A stretch of DNA of 64,000 nt from Auanema rhodensis (Eukaryota; Nematoda; Chromadorea; Rhabditida; Rhabditidae): positions 16,624,501 through 16,688,500 of the forward strand of contig OZ059899.1 of assembly GCA_964057225.1 (NCBI GenBank), read 5' to 3'. The translations under genes were made by a program, and so were the position numbers. This document shows positions 50,521 through 61,558 of this stretch, piece by piece (positions within the stretch are counted from its first letter, which is position 1; each line of letters begins with the position of its first letter). The notes beneath the pieces were generated by a model. It was not told the DNA's origin. It saw nothing but the letters and a program-made list of their open reading frames with translations, and did not search any database.

Positions 50521-51338
50521 ATGCCTTCTTGTCGCCCAATTGTTCTTTCTGGACCATCTGGTGGAGGAAAATCAACTATCCTTAATCGTGCTATGAAGGA
50601 GTATCCAAACAGTTTTGCATTTTCTGTTTCGCGTACGTTTTTTTCATTCTTTCAATGTTTCCAAATTATGTTTTAGATACTACTAGGAACCCAAGAGAGG
50701 GAGAGGAAAATGGGGTTCATTACTATTTCACTGATCGTGAAAATATGGATAAGATGATATCCAATGGCGAATTTTTGGAACATGCCACCTTCGGAGGGAA
50801 CACATACGGAACAAGGCTCGTTTTTTTCTATTACAAATTTGTTATCATTGTTTTTTTGTAGCAAGAAAGCCGTAGCTGATATTGAACAATCTGGAAAAAT
50901 TTGTGTTTTGGATATTGAGTTGCAAGGAGTACGCTCAATCAAGGCTACACATTTGGATGCTCTCTATGTTTTAATCAGAGCTCCTTCTATTGAAGCTCTG
51001 GTATGTTTTCATAACTTTATTTTTTAATCTTAGTTTATTTTTAGGAAAAACGCTTGAGAGCCAGGAACACAGAAACGGAAGAATCTTTGTCTAAACGTTT
51101 AAAGCATGCTCAGGAAGATTTAGACGCAGGTTCGTTTCTTCTTACAATAAAATGATAAAGTTATATGAATGTTCACAAATATTAGTAAGCACAATGGTTG
51201 CTTTTCTAAAAATCTAATATTTCAGTCGCCAGCGATCCTACTCTCTTTCATCACGTTATTGTTAACGATGATCTCAATACTGCCTATACTCAGTTTGTAG
51301 AAGCTATCAAGGATGAACTTTTAAAAACAAATCAATAA
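50521..51338 (+). CDS. guk-1: Guanylate kinase
   Basis: Guanylate kinase phosphorylates GMP to GDP with ATP and feeds GTP/dGTP pools. Five exons, 50521-50632, 50677-50815, 50862-51000, 51045-51129 and 51226-51338, give 195 residues, the usual size. The P-loop is GPSGGGKST near residue 10. GMP-binding residues follow in [18 protein letters not shown] and [15 protein letters not shown]. The core has [13 protein letters not shown], the lid region [15 protein letters not shown], and the [13 protein letters not shown] block near the end. Intron 2 (50816-50861) begins GC rather than GT, and the protein alignment requires it. An upstream exon (49376-49505) may add a mitochondrial leader. A poly(A) signal lies at 51714, about 100 bp before TFB1M. 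Confidence 0.97.
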
Positions 51339-51713
51339 GTTATTCGTATAATGTTTTCGAACTCATTTATGTTTTTTTTTGTGTCCATCTCTCTTTTTTT
51401 TCTCATTTTTCTGTTAAAAAATCTTATTATTGGGTTCAATTGAGTATGATTCCATATCTTGTCACACTCTTTATAATTTTTTTTCGCTTTTATTATGGCA
51501 CGCCCCGGTAACTGTTGAAGTTGTGCGATTTCACTATTATTTTCTATTGCTGTTCATGCTAAAAAATATTTGAATGTTCAGAAAATTTCCTTAATTGTAC
51601 GCACTTTATTTCAATTTGGGCATTCTGTTACGCTTTATCTCAACGTTAGTTTGAATGTGTGATGTAAAACAATGGTAACTATAGCTATCCATTCTAATAA
51701 TTCTGAAGTTAAT

Positions 51714-51719
51714 AATAAA
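51714..51719 (+). terminator. GUK1 poly(A) signal
   Basis: AATAAA about 375 nt after the GUK1 stop and 104 nt before the TFB1M ATG, a spacing like that inside nematode operons. Confidence 0.6.
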
Positions 51720-51822
51720 GAATTCTTTTTAGCCTGTTCTTTACTTGTATGAGGATATTTCCGATTTCATCGTTTCTTGCTCTTACTTATAATATATAAG
51801 CAGTCTAGCCTGTTTTTCGAAG

Positions 51823-53983
51823 ATGGCAAAAGTTGTTCATTCGCGCCTTCCTCCATTACCTGCTTTGCGGGATTTCATAAACATGTATCGGCTTAAAGCA
51901 AGAAAAATTTTATCCCAGAATTACATAATGGACATGAATGTTAATCGAAAGGTTAGGAGCTTATGAGAAAGAGAAAGTATTTCATGTTCGAAACTAACAA
52001 TAATGTGATAAGCCGTTTTTTCTTGATGATTTATAGATTGTTCGATCAGCAAATGTTAAAGTAGGGGACTGGGCTTGTGAAATTGGACCTGGACCCGGTG
52101 GTATCACAAGAGCCATCTTAGAGGCTGGGGTTTCGCGTCTTGATGTCGTTGAGATTGATCATCGATTCATTCCACCTCTTCAGGTTAGTACCTTCAATTG
52201 TTTTATTTGATCTTCTTGCTGTGATCACCATATCTATTCAATGGCATCACGAAGTAGTTCATCTAGACAAGTTATTCTCATTAGATTTTGAGTTCAAGTA
52301 TTCTTGAAAATGGCCTTTCGTAAGAAGGACATTCTTGACATTTCAATTTCTTTTTGTTATCAACATATCATCGTTTCGCTTATCAATGGAGGTTTCAAAA
52401 TCATAGAGAGTGATTCTCGCGGAACTGCTATGTGTTCGATAAGGAATAATCAAGTTGAAGCAAGAAATGAATTTCACATGTGTCATTATTCATGTGAAGC
52501 ATCGAAATAAATTACATTAAATCTTAATTTTTTATCAAATCAATTTAAGTTAATCGTATGTAATATTCTTTCAAGGTTGTGAAGATAAAAATTGTTTCTC
52601 GAAAATTGGTGGAGGTGTCATAACTGACACTTATCAATCTTTTTTGCAGCATCTTGCGGAAGCTGCCGATACACGACTACAGATTCATCATTCTGATGTG
52701 TTAAAAACTGACATTGGTCAAATATGGAAGAATGCTGAAAAGGGACCAGTTAAAAAACTTTGGCATGAAGATGAACCTGATTATCACTTAATTGGCAACT
52801 TGCCATTCAACATAGCTTCACCTCTTATCATAAAGTAAGATAAATAGAAGCACGTGTTTTTATGATGTAGAGGTGATATAATGCAACCAATTTTAGGTTT
52901 TTACGGGACATGTCTTATCGTAGGGGGCCATGGGAATTTGGTCGTGTTCCTTTGACACTCACTTTTCAACTAGAAGTAGCTCAAAGAATATGCAGTCCAA
53001 TTGCCTGTGATACGCGCTCAAGAATATCAATCATGTCTCAATATGTTGCCGAACCTAAACTAGTTTTCAAAATTCCGGGTTTGTCTCGATCATTGTTATA
53101 GCAAATCTGAGCTCTCCTGTTTATTTGATATATTCAGCTAGATAATTTTTAGTGTTTAGGTAGTTGTTTTGTCCCAAAACCAGAAGTTGATGTAGGTGTA
53201 GTAAGATTTGTCCCACGTGCTACACCGTTAATAAGCTCTTCCTTTGAGGTATGAAAAACTTGGAGGAAACTGATTTAAAACTTATCTTTAGGTTGTAGAG
53301 AAGTTGTGCCGCCAAATATTTCACTACAGGCAAAAGCACCTTATCAAAGGAATAAAAACATTATATCCTCCAGAGGTAATTTGATCGAAAACAATAATTA
53401 CGTATAATTCCCAGCTTATTTTGAATTTCAAGAGTAATGCTCAGATTTGACGATTCTGAAAGTATTAATTAAATATTTATTATTATTCTATGAACACAAC
53501 CACCAATTTGTTCGTCAAAACAAGAAATGAATAACATTCTCGTTATACACTGAGAATTTTTTCTAATTATTCGAAATAAATTAAAATCTTTTTTTTTCCT
53601 TTTTGTAGGAAATAATTTTTATTTTGTTTCAAATCTCAGATTGCTCATGACATGGCTCATTCATTACTTTCGAAAACTGGAATTGATCCAACAACTACTT
53701 CCATTCGAATTGGCTTAGAGCAGTTCGCTGTCTTGGCAGAAGAGTATGAGAAACAATGTATTGAGTAAGTTTCGTAATTTAATTCATTATAAAGTATATA
53801 TAAACATGTATGTTGAATTTCTTTTTCAGTATGCCAGGTCTTTATCTATACGATTATACAAAACCGAAAAAGACGATAGCTATATTAGCTGCTGAGATTA
53901 ATGCTCTTCCTCCAAAGAATCCATATAGAAATGAGCATATTCCCAGTGAAGGTATAAGTCTCTCTGACTTCACGGTATCCTAG
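51823..53983 (+). CDS. tfbm-1: Mitochondrial rRNA dimethyladenosine transferase 1 (TFB1M)
   Basis: TFB1M uses S-adenosylmethionine to dimethylate two adjacent adenines in the small mitochondrial rRNA. Eight exons: 51823-51951, 52037-52183, 52650-52834, 52897-53078, 53160-53248, 53292-53375, 53640-53764 and 53830-53983 (364 residues; human 346). Landmarks of the KsgA/Dim1 family are KARKILSQNYIMD at the N-terminus, the SAM motif CEIGPGPGGITRAILEAG, the acidic VVEIDHRFIP loop, the catalytic LIGNLPFNI and the VPKPEVDVGVVRF segment. The first 35 residues are basic and hydrophobic, as in a leader peptide. Intron 2 (52184-52649) is unusually long for this window. The ATG abuts an AG acceptor. The last codons read through a possible donor at 53952, so the C-terminus is less certain. 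Confidence 0.94.
52184..52649 (+). other. 466-bp intron of TFB1M
   Basis: Contains a short ORF (52304-52510) without family features. The flanking coding frame (phase 0) and the protein alignment support its removal. Confidence 0.75.
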
Positions 53984-55498
53984 AGAAATTTTTCTGATTT
54001 ATTGAACTAAGTTATAATCAGATTTCTTAGTTTGGAAATATTCCTCATAAATTAATATATATTTGAAAAGATTACCCTAACATTATTCTGCTTAAACGTT
54101 CAAATTCAGAATTGATCTTTAATATAGTTCAAAAAACATGTTCCATTTGTAAAAGATTAAGTTCTAGTCAGCTAGAATTCGAGATCTCTTTGTTAAATAT
54201 TATTTTTTAAATTCAAACGATCACTTGTTATAAATATTGTCATGTTTAATATTTATTAATCGTTAGTTGTTATATTATTTTGTTGTTTTTTGTTTTTTTT
54301 TTATTTAAAAGTATTACAAATTACGTTAAGTTTCAAATAAAATAAATAAAGTAAATGTCATCCAGTGTTTGTTCAGTGTGTTACATGCTTCTACGCCAAT
54401 GATTCTATATGTTTTAGCCGAGTTTTTTTTTTTTTTTGAAATACAAGTTTGGGTTTCAGTCTAACAATCCTATGATTATGAAGCATTGTTCATATTTTTT
54501 TGCGGAAAATCAATGAGATCAGTGGGCTTAATGACTTTTTTCTTTTTAATGGCAACTTGAAATAATTGAGTTTTAAAAGTTCTGTCTATCATAGTAATCG
54601 TTTAGATGGTGTTTGAAGAAATTTCTTCAACATTTGTTTGAATTAAATATTTTAATTCGGCAGACACCATAACTTTTCCAGAAATCCCTTTTATGATTTT
54701 TTTTATTCTGAAAAATTAACTATTAAGTGATACTCAACATATTTGTTTCATTAAAAGTTTGAAAGTATTTCATCCTTTAACTGTTTATTATATAATATAT
54801 TTAATTCCTTTTGGAATGGTTTATGTAAAACTAGAATTGTAAATCGATTTAGTCATATTTAATCCAAAATCCATGTTTAAACTCTTTTCTTATTTTTTAC
54901 TCACATTCTTTTATATTTTGAAAAAATGAATTAATATTCTTTTATATTTTATAATATTTTATATTTTTTATATCAGCAACGCAATAAAACTATAGTTCTA
55001 CTATACATATAGCAACTTTTATATAATGATAGTTAGTTCTATCTAAGTTCATAATACAGAAAAAAACCAAAAGAGAATATTTTTTGTGTTATTTTTATTA
55101 AAATTTACACTTAAAACGCTGAAACTTCTCATGTGAATAATAGCACATTGTCTTCTTATATACATGTAGATCTATCGTTCATTCACATCGTTCATTCACA
55201 TCTATCATTCACTTTTTAAACTTTAATTTTCCTTCCCATTTTAAGCAACTTGAGTGATTGAATACATGATTCTATTCCTTCATATTCAAGCTATCTTATC
55301 AGCTGTTTTAGTTCTATTATATATGATATCATTGGTATAACAGGAATTATTCTGTTGGAAATTTCCATGACAACCGAGTCACTTAGTTACATACATTTTC
55401 TATTTTTCATTTAACTTACTTCAACTTTTCGCTATCTTCATTTCTGTCCAAATTTGTTCATTGTCAAATAGATCCTTAATCTTCTTTTCCCCTTTTAG
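53984..55498. other. Intergenic region between TFB1M and scramblase
   Basis: 1.5 kb, AT-rich, no coding signal recognised. It ends with the acceptor CCCCTTTTAG. Confidence 0.5.
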
Positions 55499-55500
55499 GA

Positions 55501-56904
55501 ATGTCTGGACAAATAGCTCCAGCTCCTCCAGGAGTCATTACCATGCAACCCGGTGTTTCACAACAACCTATGGTCAAGCTGCCAGGTACGTTCGATACAT
55601 TTCGACAAAACTGTTAAAATTATTTTTACAGATGGCCAGGAAATTCCTTTATCCGTTTATCAACAACAATATGGCCAGACTATAACTAGTCAACCTGTGG
55701 CATATCCAGGTTTGAGCTTAAACTAATCATTTTTATTGAAATTTTGCTAATAATGTTCAGGCATTATGTGCATCCCTCCGGCACAACCAATGGTTGGTGT
55801 TCCACCTGGACTTGAATATATGACTTTGATTGATACTGTAGTTGTGAAACAGGTGCATTCCTCATTTTATTCGTTAATCTGAAAGAACAAAAGAAATGTT
55901 CACGTTGATATGAAGTTACACAAGATTTCTATTTTAGGTAATTGAATTGGTTGAAGTATTTACCAGCTTTGAAACTAGAAATAAATATATGTTACATAAT
56001 GCAAATGAGGAACAGGTAATTATTGATAATGTTATCCGTTCTCAATGTTTTTTCACTTCTTTCATTCTTCCTTCATTCAGATTTTTTTTGCTGCTGAAGA
56101 ATCGGATTTCTGTTCTCGACAATGCTGCGGTGCTAATCGTGGATTCGTTATGCATGTTGCCGATAACTTCAAACAGGTTAACGAGAAAATTTTATATAGT
56201 TGAAAGCTTTTTTGCTTTAGGAAGTCATGCTTATTCGTCGTCCATTCAAATGTCTGCTTAATTGTGGCTTTGCCTGTGTCAGACCATGTGCACATGAGTG
56301 TACGATTGAAGCTCCTCCAGGAAACGTGGTTAGAACTAATTTAATTTTTTTTTCAAACTTTACAACTTGAATAAGATTTGTAGTGTTTGCATAACATTTG
56401 CAGATAGGAACCGTAATACAAACATGGTCTTGCTGTTCAACTAATTTTGTTGTTTGTGATGCGAATAACAGGCAGCTTTTCAAAATTGAAGGTCCATGTT
56501 GCTGTATGTTACTAGGATGTCAAGATAAGGAATTTTCGGTAAGTAATATTTTAAATAAAAAAAGTTAAACTTCTTCAAACTTTTTCTCAAACTTAATCTT
56601 TAAGGTTGCAACTATGGATGGATCCGTAATAGGAAGCATAGTTAAGAAATGGGGTGGTTGTATTCGAGAATCTTTGACAAATGCTGATATTTTCAGTGTT
56701 CATTGTATGTTTAAAATTCAACCAAACAATAACAAAATAAAATTTTCAGTTCCGTTGGATTTAGATGTTAAGCTTAAAACTATACTGTTAGGCGCAACCT
56801 TCTTAGTTGTAAGAATATTCTTGTTGCAAGAATTTGAAATATATCTTCTGTTTCAGGACTTCGTTGAATTCGAACAAACACAACAGCCAAAAAACCCTAA
56901 CTAA
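55501..56904 (+). CDS. Phospholipid scramblase
   Basis: Scramblase-family proteins are palmitoylated, Ca2+-responsive membrane proteins linked to phosphatidylserine exposure. Ten exons: 55501-55585, 55632-55709, 55761-55852, 55938-56015, 56081-56176, 56221-56328, 56404-56538, 56605-56704, 56750-56808 and 56857-56904 (292 residues). A Pro/Gln-rich N-terminus (APAPPGVITMQPG) is followed by the family core: PPGLEYMTLIDTVVVKQ, YMLHNANEEQ, a Cys-rich FCSRQCCGANRGF, IRRPFKCLLNCGF, a second Cys cluster, and IGSIVKKWGGC. The calcium-loop-like segment reads NADIFSVHFPLDLDVKLKT, followed by the final hydrophobic stretch and a short tail FVEFEQTQQ. All phases close. The acceptor TTTTAG lies 2 nt before the ATG. 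Confidence 0.95.
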
Positions 56905-57567
56905 TTAACTTAAACTGTTATTAGAATGTTTCCAATATATACATATATTCATCTTAATCATTAACTTTTCATAACTAATCTTTTTGTTTCATATACATAT
57001 TATTTGTTTTATATTTATATATATAATATATGAACAGTATATTAAATACATCACTAACAACGAGCAGAAATCACACTGAAGTAAGGTTTTGGGATCTCAA
57101 AATCCCGAAAGCGCGTTTTTCAAAACCGTATTTCGAAATAAACATTTGATAAAACTCTCTATTGCTGAAGATGAATTGCACAAATGAATAAGGCCTGCTA
57201 GTGAAAAGGAAGGAGACGTAAAAGGGGAATATAATAAGGAAAGTTAGAGAAATAGGGCATATAGAAACCCGAACTAAGGAAAAACCATTCAAAAGAAATA
57301 GAAAAAAGAAAAGAACAGGAGCAATTGTAAGCATAGTAGTACCCGCAAGAAGAAAAATGGCCAGAGTTAAAATGATAAAAGCTGGAGAAAAAAAGAATGA
57401 GATGTTAACGATATCTTTAAAAAGAACTTTGAAAGGTTGAGGTTATTATACTCATACTATCCTTGCAAAGAGAAAAATTAAGAATTATGACACACATATA
57501 CACAAAACATGTAGACATAAATAGTAAAAAAATAGTTTTTGCAAAAAAAGCAGACGAATTGGAACTA
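56905..57567. other. Convergent intergenic region between scramblase and KATNB1
   Basis: 0.66 kb between two 3' ends. The left part is AT-rich and the right part purine-rich on the plus strand. The ORF 57071-57334 (minus) shows no family features. Confidence 0.5.
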
Positions 57568-60500
57568 TTAAATTTCTTTGATGTATTCCATTAAGGCATC
57601 CAATCTTAATACATTTTCTTGGGATAACTCCTTATAGTATGTATCACGATGCTTGACAAGCTCCCGCAATTCCTGAAATACTCGAAACCGTAAGGAACTT
57701 CGTGAAAAGAGTATAGTATGGATATCATATTCCACACGTTCAAACACAAACCTTGATAACAAATTCGGATTTCTCTTTCCTTTGCTCTTGTGCGACATCA
57801 ACTCCACAAGCTGCAGTTGAGTTTGCGAAAGATTTAAACTTATCGGCTAAACAACGGACTATAAAGTCAAGAGCTTCCATGGCAGTATCTATACTTTTCG
57901 TATCTCCCAACATCACTGGAAATATGAAATACGTGAGAAAAACATATATTTAATAGATATTACTTTTGATTCCAACAATATGGCTATGTACAAGTCTTAG
58001 ATCCCAACGTTTCTGTTGGGTAAATTGTTGAAATAGGCGGCGACGTATAACTGAGTCCCCCCCTACCAGGCCTACATCAGATGCTCCCGAGCGAATACTT
58101 TTTGAGAATCTTTCAGCTTCTGCAAGAAAATTTACATTTTTTAGAGGTTGGGTTACAAACCTAAGTTTCGAGCGTCTATTAAACGCAAAGTGCTGTAATG
58201 GCCCTTCAGAAGACTTGTCAAAAGATCTTGCGCTGTTAGCTGGAAAAAAAGAAAGAGTCCTTCAAATACACATACAGAATACCAACTCACACTTTCATTA
58301 TTTTCTATTTTGGGGGTACTAGCAGTGCTGTTGAGAGTAGTGATTTCTTTTGGAACCTCTCGAACTGAAGTTCTTGTAGCAGGAGATGGTTTTCTTGTTG
58401 GCAACGGGGGTAGCCTAGCTGATTTTGCAGTTATTGTTGATGTATTAGAAGTACTTGTAGCAGACGAAGCAGCTTTAGTTTTTTCATTAAGAGAAAGACG
58501 AGTTGGTCTAAAACATTACGAAAAGGTAAAAAAATCAAAACAACTATGTGACAAAATGGATTTAAGAATTTTGAGAAGTGAAATACAAACACGGAAGTTA
58601 TTTTGGAGGAAAAAAACGAAAATCATGTTATAAGAAACAAAAATAATAAAAAACAAACCTATTAAGAGCAGGTGGTTCGGTAGGACTTCGAGGACGACTA
58701 CTTAAGCTATCCGTGGAGTTAACCTTTTGGTATCTACAAAGCGGTTTCTTAACTTTTTTTACCATTTACAGGAATATTTTGTTCTTATATGCAGAGAAAT
58801 GAGTAGAATCCATGGCAACCAAAAGTCTAGGCTTGTTTCGGTTGATGCAGGAAAAGCCAGAGGATGGGGGGGGGGTAGTAAAGACCAAAACCAAAAGATG
58901 GATAATAGCTCTCTTATGCAATAAGGACCGGAAGTAGAAAATAAATGAATTGTAACTACTTAGCATGCAAAAGTCCAAACATGTTTCGAGCAAAAAACTA
59001 AGATCGTCAAGAAAATTTGGGGGGTGAAGTTCGGGGTATCGATATTAATGTACAAAGGAATGATGAAGAAGCCTTGAATTTTTAATGAAAAATAATTCAA
59101 AGCAATGCTTACCTGGAAGCCGATGAAGCCCTAGTTACACGACCAGTTGTTGGTGTGCTAGGCTGTGTGTTCAACTTCTGCGGAACTGAATCAGATGAGA
59201 CGCCGGCAGCCGCATTTGGTCGTCTGGGGGCAATATTTGAAGGAGCTGAACGAGGAATGGTCGCAGCCTACAAAATTAATTAAGTAAATGAAAAAAAAAC
59301 AAAAAACTAAATTAATTACACTTTTCTATATCATTCGAACTTAATATAGGAAGTTCAATGAGATAAATTCTTCATTTTGCAAATTTTGAATATGAGAAAG
59401 CGGTACGTGAAAGTTCACGTAAATTTTGGCTTATTATTGTATAAAGGACACATGTTCTTATTTTCTCAAAGAAAAAAAAAGAATTTAAAACAATATCAAC
59501 TTACAGCCATTCTAGGTTTAGTGTGAATACTGTTGTTGTTGTTGTTGTTGTTTGTATTGTTTCGTATACTGCAAGTAGATCCAGAGGAGGATGAGGGCGA
59601 TGGAGATGTTGAAGAATCTGTAGGTATGAGTAGATCCTCTTCCTCTTCTATTTCTCCTTCGTCTACAGTAAATTCAACTGATAAGCGTTCGTCTTCCCGC
59701 GTAAGTATATCCTGAAAATAAATTTATGAAAAAGAGAAAGAAGATTAAAATAGAAGCATCAACTTGAAACTGAAAAAAAAGAAAATCTTTAGGAAACATT
59801 TCTTAAAAGTAATATAAGAAAAAGATATATTCCCGCTCGAATAAAATTATAATAGCGATACAATATTTACAGGCAGATCAGTTAAGTTAGGTCCGGGAGA
59901 TTAAACTATAACGAGATCCGCTCTGTCATCTCTATTAGCAGCACCTAGGCCGTCTGAACCATATGATCCATTTCAAATAGCGATCTATTTCCAAATTTAT
60001 AAATATATGTGAAATAAGCACACGAATCCAAATAATACTCAATTATTCACTAAATCTATATAAATAGGAGGTTCTCTCTCTAACTCCTGCAACAGATTTC
60101 TGTTTCGTGGACCTTTTCAAATCCGACGAGCGCCAGTTGAGATCAATAAGTTATATAGACATAGAAGTAATAACGAAAGACTTAAAGCTTTAAGGTACTA
60201 AGAATTAAAAGAGAAAGCATAAGTTCAAGATCAAATCCTAATCCCACCTACAAAGAGTAAACAAGTGATTGTAGTTAGTTCTTCATTCTAGTGAAAACAT
60301 TTTAAAAGGAAAGTATCTAACCTCGATTGAATATGTAATCATTGCTAACGAATTATTTACACTGAAACACGACAAGTTTGCGACGCCCTCACTGAAATTC
60401 AGTTCCAATACCTGAACGATTTAAATATTTAAAAAAAGAACCGATATAAGAGAAATTACTGAGTATTGTTCGCTAAGTTGTCGAGAAAACAATGTGTCAC

Positions 60501-61558
60501 AAGGTTCCCAAGTTAACATTCTAAGCTCGGTGTCTGTTGCTGCCAATAGATAGTCGTCTTAAACGTTGAAAATGAGAAAGGTTTTCTTAGTTTCAAATTT
60601 CATACTTTCCGGATTATCTCTTTCCCCACTAAACGCTATTCCCTTTATAGGGCTCGACAAAGCATCTGACTGTGATACACATTCCATTTGATCTAAACAC
60701 CAGAAACGGACAACGCGATCCAGACCATAAGTAGCTAACATCATTTGAACGGGATTGAATTGAACTCCAACAGCCTGGAACTTATTGCTAATTCGATGAA
60801 AAATGTATTAGAATATTGAAATAGGAGGATCAAATGTACGCTCAATGTAGCATGAGCTCAAGCGAATGATGAGTAGAAAGTACAGGTTCAACATACCGAA
60901 CAAGGGAAAAAACGTGCAGGCTGTCGATTTCGAATATCAAACAGATGAAGTGATGAAGCCGTTCCTACAGCTAATAGAGAATCATTAGGAGAAACATCTA
61001 CACATTTGATTGGGCCACCAACATGACCCCCTAAAACGTTAGCTGGATGGCATCTGGTATCCCATAAAGTCCACGAAGAATCTAATGAGCCAGAAATCTT
61101 AAAAAAAAAAGAAAAATAGAGAAGTTATCCATAAAAAAATGTGCATCTTGCGAAGACTTTGATACCTACCCAGGAATAAATGGAACTACGAGTTGGACAA
61201 ACCGCTTTCACAGGAAGAGTATGGTGTGCTGGCAAATTTCTAATCTCTCTTCCTAGAACAAGAAATAATGCATTCAAAGCTTGAAACCTCAAGTTCACTT
61301 ACCAGAAACTAAATCAACTAGTTTAATAAGTGTTCCTGATGAGACGGCTAAATTTCTTTCATCCCTACTCAAGCGTATACAATCTGCATGACCTCGATAT
61401 GACAGTGATGGTCCCTGCAATAACAACAACAATAATAATTTTTATTTAGAGATTCGAGATAAAGAAAATATATTATATAACTGATGAATTACTTGAGGTA
61501 TCATCTTTGTACTACTAAATATAGATTTGTTAAATTGAATGAAAACAGCCGCCTTCAT
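57568..61558 (-). CDS. KATNB1: Katanin p80 WD40-containing subunit B1
   Basis: The regulatory subunit of the microtubule-severing katanin complex, acting at spindle poles and cilia. Fifteen exons: 61558-61493, 61414-61303, 61252-61170, 61097-60897, 60774-60606, 60557-60460, 60411-60322, 59711-59505, 59267-59113, 58733-58659, 58507-58291, 58239-58161, 58119-57964, 57915-57752 and 57672-57568 (658 residues; human 655). The N-terminal half forms about six WD repeats, for example ISGSLDSSWTLWDTR, GPIKCVDVSPNDSLLAVGTA and ATYGLDRVVRFWCLDQ. A long Ser/Thr/Pro-rich linker includes an Asn run encoded by (GTT)n. The C-terminal con80 domain (LTSLLKGHYSTLRLIDARNL, VIRRRLFQQFTQQKRWDLRL, AMEALDFIVRCLADKF) binds the p60 catalytic subunit. 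An acceptor ending AATAG lies 4 nt before the ATG. Confidence 0.93.
59531..59551. repeat. (GTT)n run inside a KATNB1 exon
   Basis: About seven GTT units. On the coding strand it gives AAC codons, an Asn run in the disordered linker. Confidence 0.95.
59712..60321 (-). other. 610-bp intron of KATNB1
   Basis: Separates the last WD-repeat exon from the linker exons. A small minus-strand ORF near 59890-59970 is not required by the model. Confidence 0.7.
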
